Shown piece by piece: positions 52,945 through 62,300 of a DNA stretch of 64,000 bases. The DNA is from Pseudonocardia bannensis. GTDB taxonomy: Bacteria > Actinomycetota > Actinomycetes > Mycobacteriales > Pseudonocardiaceae. The notes under the pieces were generated by a model. That model made no database searches and was not told the DNA's origin. It was given only the letters and a program-made list of their open reading frames with translations. Position numbers and translations under genes: made by a program. Location: assembly GCF_012911875.1 (NCBI RefSeq), contig NZ_JAAXKZ010000016.1, forward strand, positions 1 through 64,000, given 5' to 3'. Every line of letters starts with the position of its first letter. The first letter of the stretch is position 1.

Positions 52945-54683
52945 CCGCGATGCGCCGCGAGTTCCGCATGCCCGACGTGGGTGAGGGGCTGACCGAGGCC
53001 GAGGTCGTCAACTGGCACGTGGCCCCGGGCGACACCGTCGCGGTCAACCAGATCATCGTGGAGATCGAGACGGCCAAGGCAGCCGTCGAGCTGCCGTGCC
53101 CGTACGCGGGGACGGTCGGCGAACTGCTGGCCGAGCCGGGACAGACGATCGAGGTCGGCACGCCGATCCTCGCGATCGAGACGGGGGAAGCCGCCGCGGC
53201 AGCGGGGCCCGAGGCCGGCGCGAAGATCGGTGAGGCGGGCGCCGACGGGCGGATCGCCACACTGGTCGGCTACGGGCCGCGGCAGGGCACGGCGAGCAGG
53301 CGGCCGCGGCGGACGGCGCCGGCCCCGGGTGCGACGGGCCCGGGTGCGACGGGCCCGGGTGCGACGGCTCCGCCGACGCGAGCTGATCAACGTCCCGGTG
53401 CCGCGAGCCGCGCGGATCGTGGTTCCGTGCTCCCAACCGCTGATCACCCCACCTGGCAGGCCGCGGCCGCGCCGGCAGACGCGGCCCCGGGGGCCGACGT
53501 CGCGGCGCCGGTGGACGTCACCGCGCCGGCGGCGGCCGCCCAATCCGCCGCGACGCCACAAGCGGCCGATCGTGGCGGGGGCGCGGTGTGGGACGCCGGC
53601 CTCGTCCCGCTCGCCAAGCCCCCGGTGCGCAAACTCGCCCGCGATCTCGGGCTGGACCTGCGGGCGATCCCCGGGACCGGGCCGGATGGGGTGATCACCC
53701 GGGACGACGTTCAGGCGTTCGCGGCCGCCGCACCTACGGCGCCGGCCGCCGCACCTACGGCGCCGGGTGTACCCGCGGCGCCCGGCGTACTCGCGGCGCC
53801 CGGTGCGCCGACGGTACCCGGCGCTCCCGTGGTGCCCGGCGCTCCCGTGGTGCCCGGCGCTCCCGTGGTGCCCGGCGCTCCCGTGGTGCCCGGCGCTCCC
53901 GTGGTGCCCGGCGCTCCCGTGGTGCCCGGCGCAGTCCTGCCGCCTGGCGCGCCCGCGCCGTCCGCGGGCGCGGAGCCGGTGGCCCCGGGCGTCCGCCGGG
54001 AACCGATCCGTGGTGTCCGCAAGGCCACCGCAGCGGCCATGGTCTCCAGCGCGTTCACCGCCCCGCACGTCACCGAGTTCCTGTCGGTCGACGTCACCGC
54101 GACGATGGCGCTGCGCGACCGGCTGCGCGGTGCCCGGGCGTTCGCCGGGGTCAAGCTGACCCCGCTGGCGTTCGTGGCGAAGGCGGTCTGCCTGGCGGCC
54201 CGGCGCACTCCGGAGGTGAACGCGAGCTGGGACGAGGCGGCGGGCGAGATCGTCTACTACGACCGGGTGCAACTCGGCATCGCGGCGGCGACCCCGCGCG
54301 GGCTGGTCGTCCCCAAGATCCGCGACGCCGACACCCTCGACCTGCGGGGGCTGGCCGCCGCCCTGGGCGAGCTCACCGAGACCGCCCGGGCCGGGAAGAC
54401 CGCGCCGGCGGACCTCATCGGCGGCACGTTCACCATCACCAACGTCGGCGTGTTCGGCGTGGACACCGGCACCCCGATCATCAACCCCGGGGAGGCGGCG
54501 ATCCTCGCGGTCGGGGCGATCAAGCCAACGCCGTGGGTGGTCGACGGTGAGCTCGCGGTCCGCACCGTGTGCCAGCTCGCCCTGTCGTTCGATCATCGGC
54601 TGGTCGACGGCGAGCAGGGCTCCCGGTTCCTGGCCGACGTCGGCGCGCTGCTGGAGGATCCGGGGATCGCCCTGACCTGGTGA
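52941..54683 (+). CDS. 2-oxoacid dehydrogenase E2 (dihydrolipoamide acyltransferase)
   Basis: This 580-aa core protein carries one lipoyl domain (lipoylated Lys46 in ETAKAAVE), a long Ala/Pro linker, a peripheral-subunit-binding domain (PPVRKLARDLGLDLRAIPGTGPDGVITRDDV), a second linker made of tandem APVVPG units, and the acyltransferase domain ending with SFDHRLVDGEQG (HxxxDG, near His552). The start GTG overlaps the E1 beta stop (GTGA); ATG 52950 is also possible. No E3 gene follows, so the complex must borrow a dihydrolipoyl dehydrogenase encoded elsewhere. Confidence 0.92.
   Translation: MTAMRREFRMPDVGEGLTEAEVVNWHVAPGDTVAVNQIIVEIETAKAAVELPCPYAGTVGELLAEPGQTIEVGTPILAIETGEAAAAAGPEAGAKIGEAGADGRIATLVGYGPRQGTASRRPRRTAPAPGATGPGATGPGATAPPTRADQRPGAASRADRGSVLPTADHPTWQAAAAPADAAPGADVAAPVDVTAPAAAAQSAATPQAADRGGGAVWDAGLVPLAKPPVRKLARDLGLDLRAIPGTGPDGVITRDDVQAFAAAAPTAPAAAPTAPGVPAAPGVLAAPGAPTVPGAPVVPGAPVVPGAPVVPGAPVVPGAPVVPGAPVVPGAVLPPGAPAPSAGAEPVAPGVRREPIRGVRKATAAAMVSSAFTAPHVTEFLSVDVTATMALRDRLRGARAFAGVKLTPLAFVAKAVCLAARRTPEVNASWDEAAGEIVYYDRVQLGIAAATPRGLVVPKIRDADTLDLRGLAAALGELTETARAGKTAPADLIGGTFTITNVGVFGVDTGTPIINPGEAAILAVGAIKPTPWVVDGELAVRTVCQLALSFDHRLVDGEQGSRFLADVGALLEDPGIALTW
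53817..53924 (+). repeat. 18-bp tandem repeat, six perfect copies, in the E2 linker
   Basis: Six identical 18-bp units encode six PGAPVV units (also read as APVVPG) in the mobile linker between the binding and catalytic domains. Perfect identity at the DNA level indicates recent expansion; linker length may vary between strains. Confidence 0.95.
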
Positions 54684-54733
54684 ACTGTGATCGCGACCGG
54701 GAGCAGGATCGCGGTCGTCCGCGTTATAGGGGT

Positions 54734-55348
54734 ATGCCGTTCGTCCTGCTGTATCTCGTCGTCGAGATCGTCGCGCTGGTCGCCCTGGGCTCCTGGATCG
54801 GAGCGGGGTGGACGCTGCTCGTCCTGCTGGCCGGGTCGGTGCTCGGCCTCTGGCTCGCGCGGCGCGAGGGAGTGCGGGCGGCCCAGGCGCTCACCGAGGC
54901 GGTGCGCAACCGCCGTGTCGCGCATCCGGAACTGACCGACGGCCTGCTGGTCGCGGCGGGCGGCCTGCTGCTGTTCGTCCCGGGCCTGGTCACCGACCTG
55001 GCCGGGCTGTTGCTGGTGCTGCCGCCGACCCGGGCGCTCGTCCGGCGCCGGCTCGTGCGGGCCGCCGAGCGGCGCACGCCCGGGCTGCGTACCGCCCGGA
55101 TCCGCGCCGACGGCCCGATCGTGGACGGCGATGTGGTGACGACCGGGCCGGGCGGGTTCGGTTCGTCCGGCAGCGGGTCGTGGACGGCACCGCGGGCGGT
55201 CCGGAGCGCGGCCGGCGAAGGGCCGGCGAAGGGCAGCGGCGCCGATCGGGCCGACGCAATCGTCATCGACGGCAGTGTCATCGACGGCAGTGTCGTCGAG
55301 AGCGGGTCGATCGATGACTCCCATGACAGGGAACACGGATCCCGCTGA
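54734..55348 (+). CDS. fxsA: FxsA-family membrane protein
   Basis: This 204-aa protein has two membrane helices in the first 45 residues (MPFVLLYLVVEIVALVALGSWIG, LLVLLAGSVLGLWLARREG) and another hydrophobic region DGLLVAAGGLLLFVPGLVTDLAGLLLVLP, the FxsA signature. The C-terminal third is a low-complexity tail with DGSVIDGSVVESGSIDDS. FxsA of E. coli influences phage exclusion; the role here is unknown. ATG 54734 chosen; the frame is open upstream without similarity. Confidence 0.82.
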   Translation: MPFVLLYLVVEIVALVALGSWIGAGWTLLVLLAGSVLGLWLARREGVRAAQALTEAVRNRRVAHPELTDGLLVAAGGLLLFVPGLVTDLAGLLLVLPPTRALVRRRLVRAAERRTPGLRTARIRADGPIVDGDVVTTGPGGFGSSGSGSWTAPRAVRSAAGEGPAKGSGADRADAIVIDGSVIDGSVVESGSIDDSHDREHGSR

Positions 55349-55444
55349 GACGATTCGTTCGATCGAGCGGGTGGACCTGCCGTCGAATTCGGATTTCCAC
55401 CGGGGCTGCCGGTCGGCGGCCGGCAGCCCGCGGCCGAGATGATC

Positions 55445-55672
55445 TTATTCGACGTTGATGAACGACGTGGTGACCATTTCCATGGGCACTACACCGTTGT
55501 TGAATCCGGTGGCCGTTCCGGTGAGGATGAGCAGCCCCGTCGTACCGGCGAGTAGGGCTCGGGTCGCCGCCAGCACGCCTGCCTTCCGCTGCGACTTCTT
55601 CTGCGGGTACCGCAGCGGCAGCGTGTTCCGGGTCTTACGAGCCAGTCTGTGCTTTCCCCCGCGTCGGTTCAT
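55445..55672 (-). CDS. Small basic membrane or secreted protein, unrecognised
   Basis: This 75-aa protein begins with a strongly basic segment (MNRRGGKHRLARKTRNT, then RYPQKKSQRK), followed by one hydrophobic helix (LAGTTGLLILTGTAT) and a short polar end. GGGGGT lies 6 nt before the ATG at 55672. It ends with TAA, uncommon in this genome, and its coding region is less GC-rich than its neighbours. I do not recognise it. The layout fits a small signal-anchor or exported protein with a positively charged N-terminus. Confidence 0.55.
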   Translation of the reverse strand: MNRRGGKHRLARKTRNTLPLRYPQKKSQRKAGVLAATRALLAGTTGLLILTGTATGFNNGVVPMEMVTTSFINVE

Positions 55673-55879
55673 GAAATGCACCCCCAATGACTCGATTAGG
55701 CCAAACGAGTGTCAACTCGCGGGCGCCGTTCGCGCTAGTCCAAGCGTGAATATCACCCGAACGAGCACGTATCAGGTGTGCGCTGCGACGAATGGGGGTC
55801 TCCGGCCGAGGGCTCGTACTCCGGATGCCGGAGCCGGCTCGTAACGAGAGGGGTGCCGGGGGACGTCCCGCCCCGCGTC

Positions 55880-56515
55880 TCAGGGGAGGAGAGTCCAGGC
55901 GGTGCTGCAGCGGGCGGTGACCCGCACCGGTTCGGGCTCGAGCCCGAGATCGTGCACGTCCACGGCATCCTCGGCCCGGGCGGCCATCCGGTAGGCGATC
56001 GGGGCCCCGTGCTCGGCGGCCTCGGAGAGCCGGCGCAGCGGACCGAGCCGCCCGCCCAGCGCCGCCGCGTAGCCCTCGGCCCGCTCTCGCGCGTCGGACA
56101 CCGCTCGTCGCTGGGCCGATCGCAGCGCCGCCGACGGGTCCGCCAGGGTCCAGCGGGGACCGTTGAGGGCAGCCGGCTCGGCGGAGACGAGCGCGTTGAG
56201 CAGTTCCTCGAGCACTGCCACATCGGTCACCAGCAGGGCGAGATCCTCGCTCGCGCGGCAACCCGACGGCCGGTTGCCTCGCCACTCGGTGTGCACCCAC
56301 AGCCGGCGGCTGCGCACGGTCAGCCCGGGTGTCGAGAGCGCGGGCTCCGCCGCGGCGACCCGTTTCCCGAGGTCTCGGACGGCGCTCGCCCGGTCGCGAC
56401 CGGTCGCGGAGAAGGTCACGTCCAGTTCGGCCCGGTCCGCGACCTGCTCGTCCCAGCCGGTCCCCTCGGTCACGATCTCCGGGGCCTCGGCGGCCGCGGG
56501 CGCAATGTCGGTCAC
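55880..56515 (-). CDS. SIMPL/DUF541 domain protein
   Basis: This 211-aa protein contains the SIMPL fold pattern: EIVTEGTGWDEQVADRAELDVTFSATGRDRASAVRDLGKRV, then ADPSAALRSAQRRAVSDARERAEGYAAALGGRLGPLRRLSE. No signal peptide is visible. The family is of unclear function. The GTG start lies 101 bp upstream of the divergent DUF1206 gene; a 207-bp low-GC gap separates its end from the small gene downstream on the same strand. Confidence 0.75.
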   Translation of the reverse strand: MTDIAPAAAEAPEIVTEGTGWDEQVADRAELDVTFSATGRDRASAVRDLGKRVAAAEPALSTPGLTVRSRRLWVHTEWRGNRPSGCRASEDLALLVTDVAVLEELLNALVSAEPAALNGPRWTLADPSAALRSAQRRAVSDARERAEGYAAALGGRLGPLRRLSEAAEHGAPIAYRMAARAEDAVDVHDLGLEPEPVRVTARCSTAWTLLP

Positions 56516-56601
56516 GACGGCCAGCCAACCAGATCGCCTCGTCTACCGGGATCTAGTCGGAATGCGAGATCATCCGATACAGCGGTAGCGGGGCCGGCGG
56601 G

Positions 56602-56607
56602 TAGCGT
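56602..56607 (+). promoter_or_regulatory. Candidate -10 TAGCGT, leaderless start
   Basis: TAGCGT ends 8 nt before the ATG at 56616, with no ribosome-binding site between. Confidence 0.5.
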
Positions 56608-56615
56608 CTTTCGAT

Positions 56616-57452
56616 ATGTCGGTCCGCCTGCGGCACCTGCGTCGGCTGGTGCGTGAGGGCCCTTCGGACGCCCCGGGCAGGCTCGTCGACGGGCTCGGCC
56701 GAATGGGATTGGTCGGCTACGGCATCGTGCACCTGCTGGTGGCCTGGCTCGCCCTGCAGACCGCCTTCGGCGTCCCGACCGGCGCGGCCGACGCCCAGGG
56801 AGCCATCGGTTTCATCGCGCAGACCCGCTTCGGTATCGCGGCCCTGATCGTCGCCACGGTCGGCCTGGTCGCGTTCGCGGTCTGGCAGCTCACCGCGGCC
56901 CTCATCGGCTTCCGCTGGGTCTCGGGGGGCGAGCGCACGCGCAAGCGGGCCGGCGCGACCGCGAAGGCCGTCGCCATGCTCGCCCTGGCCTCGGTGACGT
57001 CCGGTTTCGTCGACGGCGTGGGCACCCGCTCCGGCGACGGCGGCGCCCGGGCGCTCACCGCCGACGTGCTGAGGCTGCCGTTCGGCAGGCTGCTGGTGGG
57101 GCTGGCTGCGCTGGGGATCCTGGTGATCGCCGTGGCGATGACCTACACCGGCGTACGGCGCACCTTCATGGGCGACCTCGACGTGCGCGAACTCGCGCCC
57201 GCCGCGCGCCGGTCCATCGAGGTGGTCGGCACCGTCGGTCACCTGGCCCGGGCGCTGGCGTTCGGCGTCGTGGGGATGCTCGTCGGGGCCGCGGCGGTGG
57301 CCTCGGACCCGGAGCGGGCGGGGGGCCTGGACGCCGCGCTGCGTGCGCTCGGTGAGACCGGCCCGGGCTCGTCGCTGCTGGTGGTCGTGGCCGCGGGCTT
57401 CGCAGCCTTCGGTCTGTTCTGCTTCGCCGACGCGGCCACCCGGCGAGCCTGA
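56616..57452 (+). CDS. DUF1206 membrane protein
   Basis: This 278-aa protein has six hydrophobic helices arranged as three similar pairs. LGRMGLVGYGIVHLLVAWLALQTAFG in the first and VGTVGHLARALAFGVVGMLVGAA in the third are the repeat pattern of DUF1206. The function is unknown. It probably has a leaderless transcript. Confidence 0.85.
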   Translation: MSVRLRHLRRLVREGPSDAPGRLVDGLGRMGLVGYGIVHLLVAWLALQTAFGVPTGAADAQGAIGFIAQTRFGIAALIVATVGLVAFAVWQLTAALIGFRWVSGGERTRKRAGATAKAVAMLALASVTSGFVDGVGTRSGDGGARALTADVLRLPFGRLLVGLAALGILVIAVAMTYTGVRRTFMGDLDVRELAPAARRSIEVVGTVGHLARALAFGVVGMLVGAAAVASDPERAGGLDAALRALGETGPGSSLLVVVAAGFAAFGLFCFADAATRRA

Positions 57453-57569
57453 CCCGATCGGCTTCTCTATCGCCGTATCGGATCTTGACTAGAAATACCT
57501 AGAGGAGCCGATCGACGACACGCGATCGTCCCGGATAGCGAAATCTAGGGCCCGGCCAAGACGCCCGGA

Positions 57570-57575
57570 TACCGT
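57570..57575 (+). promoter_or_regulatory. Candidate -10 TACCGT, leaderless start
   Basis: TACCGT ends 7 nt before the ATG at 57583. Confidence 0.55.
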
Positions 57576-57582
57576 CCGATCC

Positions 57583-58773
57583 ATGGATCCCGTGCGGAAC
57601 CCCTTCGCTCCCGGCGCAGGTCAGCGGCCTCCCGAGCTGGCCGGACGGGACAAGGAGGTCGACGCGTTCGAGATCGTGCTCGAGCGCGTCGCGCGCGGTC
57701 GCCCGGAGCGCAGCCTGGTGCTGACCGGGCTGCGCGGCGTCGGCAAGACGGTGTTGCTGGGGGAACTGCGGTCGATGGCGCTCCGCCAGGGCTGGGGCGC
57801 GGGCAAGATCGAGGCCCGGCCGGACGCCGACCTGCGCCGCCCGCTGTCCGCCGCGCTGCACCGGGCGATCCGGGACCTCGCCGTGCGGCACCGTGCCCCG
57901 GAACGGGTCGACGAGGTGCTCGGCGTGCTCAAGGCCTTCGCGCTGCGCTCCGCACCCGACGGCGCGAAGCTGCGCGACCGCTGGCAGCCGGGCATCGACG
58001 TGCCGGTCAAGAGCGGTCGCGCCGACTCCGGTGACATCGAGATCGACCTGGTCGAGCTGTTCACCGAGGTGGCGGAGCTGGCCGCGGATGTCGGGACGGG
58101 CGTCGCACTGCTCATCGACGAGATGCAGGATCTGCGGCCCGACGACGTGTCGGCGCTCTGCGCGGCCTGTCACGAGCTGTCCCAGTCGCGCGCGCCGCTC
58201 GTGGTGGTCGGTGCGGGGCTGCCGCATCTGCCGGCCGTGCTCTCGGCGTCGAAGTCCTACTCGGAGCGGCTGTTCAAGTACGCCCGCATCGGCCAGCTCG
58301 ACCGTGCCGATGCCGACTTCGCGCTCCTCGCCCCGGCCGAACGCGAGGACGCCGGTTTCGACGAGGAGGCGCTCGACGCGCTCTACGCCGCGTCCGGCGG
58401 CTACCCCTACTTCGTCCAGGCCTACGGCAAGGCCGCCTGGGACGCCGCGCCGATGAGCCCGATCGGGGTCGCGGACGTCGCGATGGCGGCCCCTGAGGCC
58501 GATGCGGAGCTCGCCGTCGGGTTCTTCGGGTCACGTTTCGAGCGGGCCACCCCGGCCGAGCGGGAGTACCTGCGCGCGATGGCGGAGCTCGCCGACGGCC
58601 GCGACGAGCCGGTCGTGACCTCGGGGATCGCGGAGCACCTCTCGCGTCGGGCGTCCTCGCTGTCCCCGGCCCGGGACAGCCTGCTCAAGAAAGGCCTGGT
58701 CTTCTCGGCCCAGCGGGGCCAGATCGCCTTCACGGTGCCGCACTTCGGCCGGTACCTGCTCGCCCACACCTGA
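57583..58773 (+). CDS. AAA ATPase of the Orc/STAND-like type
   Basis: This 396-aa ATPase has Walker A GLRGVGKT (49-56), Walker B LLIDEMQDL (near 177-185), a sensor-like VVVGAGLPHLPAVLSASKSYSERLF and a C-terminal winged-helix-like region (EREYLRAMAELADGRDE, LLKKGLVFSAQRGQIAFTVPHFGRYL). The layout resembles archaeal-type ATPases and Orc1-like AAA proteins found as orphan genes in actinobacteria. Target and role are unknown. A strong terminator follows. Confidence 0.75.
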   Translation: MDPVRNPFAPGAGQRPPELAGRDKEVDAFEIVLERVARGRPERSLVLTGLRGVGKTVLLGELRSMALRQGWGAGKIEARPDADLRRPLSAALHRAIRDLAVRHRAPERVDEVLGVLKAFALRSAPDGAKLRDRWQPGIDVPVKSGRADSGDIEIDLVELFTEVAELAADVGTGVALLIDEMQDLRPDDVSALCAACHELSQSRAPLVVVGAGLPHLPAVLSASKSYSERLFKYARIGQLDRADADFALLAPAEREDAGFDEEALDALYAASGGYPYFVQAYGKAAWDAAPMSPIGVADVAMAAPEADAELAVGFFGSRFERATPAEREYLRAMAELADGRDEPVVTSGIAEHLSRRASSLSPARDSLLKKGLVFSAQRGQIAFTVPHFGRYLLAHT

Positions 58774-58857
58774 CCCCCTTCTTGGGCCGAACGGGTGAAA
58801 CCCAGATCGCCGGCCGGACGCAGTAACGCGAGGTCCTCCTACTCCGATTCCCCGTAT

Positions 58858-58906
58858 AGCCCCGTGGCGCTGTCGGACCCCCGACCTGGCAGCACCACGG
58901 GGCTTT
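58858..58906 (+). terminator. Strong intrinsic terminator after the AAA ATPase
   Basis: AGCCCCGTGG at 58858-58867 pairs perfectly with CCACGGGGCT at 58895-58904, followed by TT. The inner loop can extend the stem through GCTG/CAGC and CGG/CCG. Confidence 0.85.
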
Positions 58907-58998
58907 CCATATCGCGTGCCCCCCTCCGGTGGTAACGGGTGCTGGGCCGGACGGTCCCGGCGGGCGCGGGCTGCGCGCGGCCGGTCGTCGGCGGCCCG

Positions 58999-59004
58999 TA
59001 GCAT
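58999..59004 (+). promoter_or_regulatory. Candidate -10 TAGCAT, leaderless start
   Basis: TAGCAT ends 7 nt before the GTG at 59012. Confidence 0.55.
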
Positions 59005-59011
59005 CGGCCCG

Positions 59012-59332
59012 GTGCCGAACCCGAAATTCGAGATCCAGATGCTGCACGATCGGGTCATGATCAAGATCGTTGAGGGTGGCGGCGAGCGGCGGAGCAACGC
59101 AGGAATCGTCATCCCGGCAACCGCTCAGGTCGCCAAGCGTCTGGTCTGGGGAGAGGTGTTCGGGGTCGGGCAGCACGTCCGGACCGTCAAGGTGGGAGAT
59201 CGGGTGCTGCTCAGTCCTGACGACCAGTACGAGGTCGAGGTGCAGGGCAGTGCCTACCTGGTGATGCGGGAACGCGACCTGCACGCCGTGGCCGCCGAAC
59301 GCATCGAACACGGGACCGGCCTGTACCTGTGA
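59012..59332 (+). CDS. GroES-fold (co-chaperonin-like) protein
   Basis: This 106-aa protein matches the GroES barrel: LHDRVMIKI, GIVIPATAQVAKRLVWGEVFGVGQHVRTVKVGDRVLLSPDDQYEVEVQG and ERDLHAV. It lacks a neighbouring groEL, and its mobile-loop region (EGGGERRSNAG) differs from standard GroES, so it may be a divergent paralogue rather than the housekeeping co-chaperonin. The start GTG 59012 has a leaderless -10; the frame is open upstream to 58916. Confidence 0.75.
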   Translation: MPNPKFEIQMLHDRVMIKIVEGGGERRSNAGIVIPATAQVAKRLVWGEVFGVGQHVRTVKVGDRVLLSPDDQYEVEVQGSAYLVMRERDLHAVAAERIEHGTGLYL

Positions 59333-59389
59333 CGGCCCGGCCCCACACGGCCGGTCCTTCAGTTGTGCGGTGAAGGGAAAACTGACTTC

Positions 59390-62300
59390 ATGCCCGAGCG
59401 GCAGCCCTCGCCTGGCGAGGTGACGCAGCGCCCGACGTCGGCGGGGCCCCAGGGCTCCGCGTCCAGCGGGCCGGATCGGACGGAGGACACGGCCGGTACC
59501 CCGGCCACGTCCGGCGACGGGACGGCCACCGACGGAGGCGCCACCAACGGTTCGACCCCCGACGGCGCGCCCGCCTCCGGCGTTCCACGCCAGGGGCCTG
59601 CGGCCGGCAACGGTGGCGCAGCTCAGGGGTCCGCAACCGGTACGGGCAACGGTGCCGCCGCTCAGGGTTCGGCCGTGGGCACCGGCAATGGTGCCGCCGG
59701 CACCGGCGTTCCAGATCAGGCGCCGGCTGTGGGCGCGGGCAACGGCGCTGCGGGTAGCGGTGCGGCTGGTCAGGCGCCGGTCGCGGGTACGGGCAATGGT
59801 TCCACCGCGAACGGCGCCCCCGCCTCGGCAGCCCCCGCTGCGGGTAATGGTGCGTCTGCCGCCCCCGCCCCGGACCCGGCGGGCGTTGCCGGCACCCCCG
59901 CGGGCGGAGCATCGAGCGCTGCCACCGGGCCTGCTGGCCTCGCCGACCAGGTCGCGGAGCAGGTGGCGGCCGACCCGGCCGCCGCGGAACCGGCGGCTGC
60001 CGAGCCCGGCGAGACGCCCCTCGCGCAAGATGAGCCGGTGCTGTCCGGCAAGGACGCCGCGGAGATGGCGGACCCCGCGGACACGGACACGCCGTCTGCC
60101 GCCGCCGCGGTTCCCGGCACGACGCCGGCCCCGCGCCCCCGGCCCCGTCCGGCGGACGGGACCGAGCCCGCCGTCGATGCGGCGAACCCGACCGCGCCCA
60201 CGGCGACCACACCCGAAGCCGTCACCACCCCGGGAGCGACCGGGGCGGCGGGAGCCGCTGCCGCGGCCGGCGCCGCCGAGGCTGCCGCACCGGGAGCCGC
60301 CAAGACCACTCAGGCTGCCGCCGCCGGCACGGCTCCGGCCTCGGCCGGCGGTGCTGCGCAGGCTGTCGCCGCGGGCGGATCTCCGGCGGCCGTTACCGGC
60401 AGCGCCACGCGGGTCGCCCCCGCTGACAGCGCCACGCGGGTCGCCCCCTCCGGCAGCGCTACCTCCGCCGCCACCGGCAGCGCCACCCCGGCCGCCGCTG
60501 ACAGCGGGTCTCCGGTCGCGGCCACCGACGGGGCCGCCCCGGCCACTCCCACCAGCGGGCCTTCTCCGGCCGTCGCCACCGGTGGTGCCACGCGGGCTGC
60601 CACCACCGGCAGGCCCGGCTCGGCCGCCCCCGACAGCGGGTCTTCGGTTGCCGCCGACGACGCGGCCCCGGCTGCCGCCGACACCGTGGCTTCGGCGGCC
60701 TCGGCCGGCGGCGCCACCCGGGCCGCCGCCCCCGACAGCGCCGGACCGGCCGCCACCGGCAAGACCGGGGACGGTCGCGGAACCGGCAACACCACCGCCG
60801 GCCGCGACCACCTCGACCCGCCCACCGTCCGCACCGCCTGGCCGGCCCCGACCGCCGGCTCGCGCTCCCCCGCGACCGGCGCCCAGGCATCCGGCTCTCC
60901 GAAGCCGTCAGCGCCGGGTGCCGACAACGGTGACGGCGGTCCGACGGCCACCGAGGCCGCCACGACCTGGTTCAACTCCTGGGATGCAGAGGCCACACAG
61001 GTGATTCCCCTGAGGGCGAAGGCGGCGACGTCGCCGTCCGGCCAGCCCCAGCAGCGGCCGGACGTGGCCGCCTCCGGACGGCTGGACCCGCCGACCGAGC
61101 AGATCCAGCTACCGGTGGCCGGGTCGCGGCCGACCGGGTCGGGTGGATCGGGCACCGGCGCCGGGGAGTCGCCCCGCAAGCGCAACCGCCGACTGCTGAT
61201 CGGCGCCGCGATCGTCGCCCTGCTGGCAGGGCTCTACACCATCGACCTGCTGGTCAGCATGGGGAGCGTGCCGCGCGGGGTCAGCGTCGCAGGTGTTCAG
61301 ATCGGCGGCCTGAGCCGCGGCGAGGCCGAGCAGCGGCTGCGGAGCGCGATCGAGCCCCGGTCCACCAAGCCGGTGATCGTGATGGCCGGCGAGGTGCAGA
61401 GCGAGATCGATCCGCGCGCGGCGGGCCTGCAGGTCGACTGGCGGGCCACGCTGGAGCAGGCGGGCTCCCAGCCGCTGAACCCGATCACCCGCATCACCTC
61501 GTTCTTCACCGAACGCGAGGTGGGCGTCGTCAACTCCGCCGACGAGCGCTCGGTGGCCACGGCACTGGAGCAGCTGGCCCCCGTGGTCGACCGGGAGCCC
61601 ACCGAGGGATCGGTGAAGTTCGAGGGCCTCACCCCGGTACCGGTGGAGCCGGAGGACGGGCAGCAGCTCGACCTGCCGGCCGCCGCCCAGGTTCTCGAGC
61701 GCGACTGGGCGAGCGGGCAGCCGGTCGTCCTGCCGCTGATCTCGACGGCTCCGGCCACGACGATGGACGACGTACAGCAGGCGATCGAGCAGGTCGCGCG
61801 TCCGGCCGTCGCGGCCCCGGTCACCGTCAACGGTGAAGGTGCCCAGGCGACCCTCACCCCGAAGGCCATCGCGTCGGCGCTCAGCTTCCGGGCCGACCCG
61901 GCGGCCAGCCCCAAGCTGGTCCCCGAGATCAACGAGGAGTCGATCACCGACGCGCTCAAGCCGCAGTTGGCCGCCACGGTGACGCCGAGCCGCGATGCGG
62001 CGCTCGACTTCTCCTCCGGCACGCCTGTGGTCACTCCTTCCCAGGACGGGCGCGGCATCGACTACGACGCGACGCTGGGCGATCTGGTGCGGGTGCTGAG
62101 CCAGCCGAGCCCGCGGCAGATCACCGCGGTCTACGCCGACCAGCCGGCCGAGGTGACCACCGAGGACATCAACAAGCTCGGCATCGTCGGGGAGATCAGT
62201 TCGTTCACCACGGGCGGCTTCGCGGCCGACTCCGGGCAGAACATCAAGCGGGCCGCCGAGCAGATCAACGGCACGATCGTGGAGCCGGGCGAGACGTTCA

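Noticed and set aside
58774-59011. tRNA gene suggested by the strong hairpin at 58858-58906
   Set aside because: No cloverleaf can be drawn and there is no T-loop or CCA-like end; it fits an intrinsic terminator.
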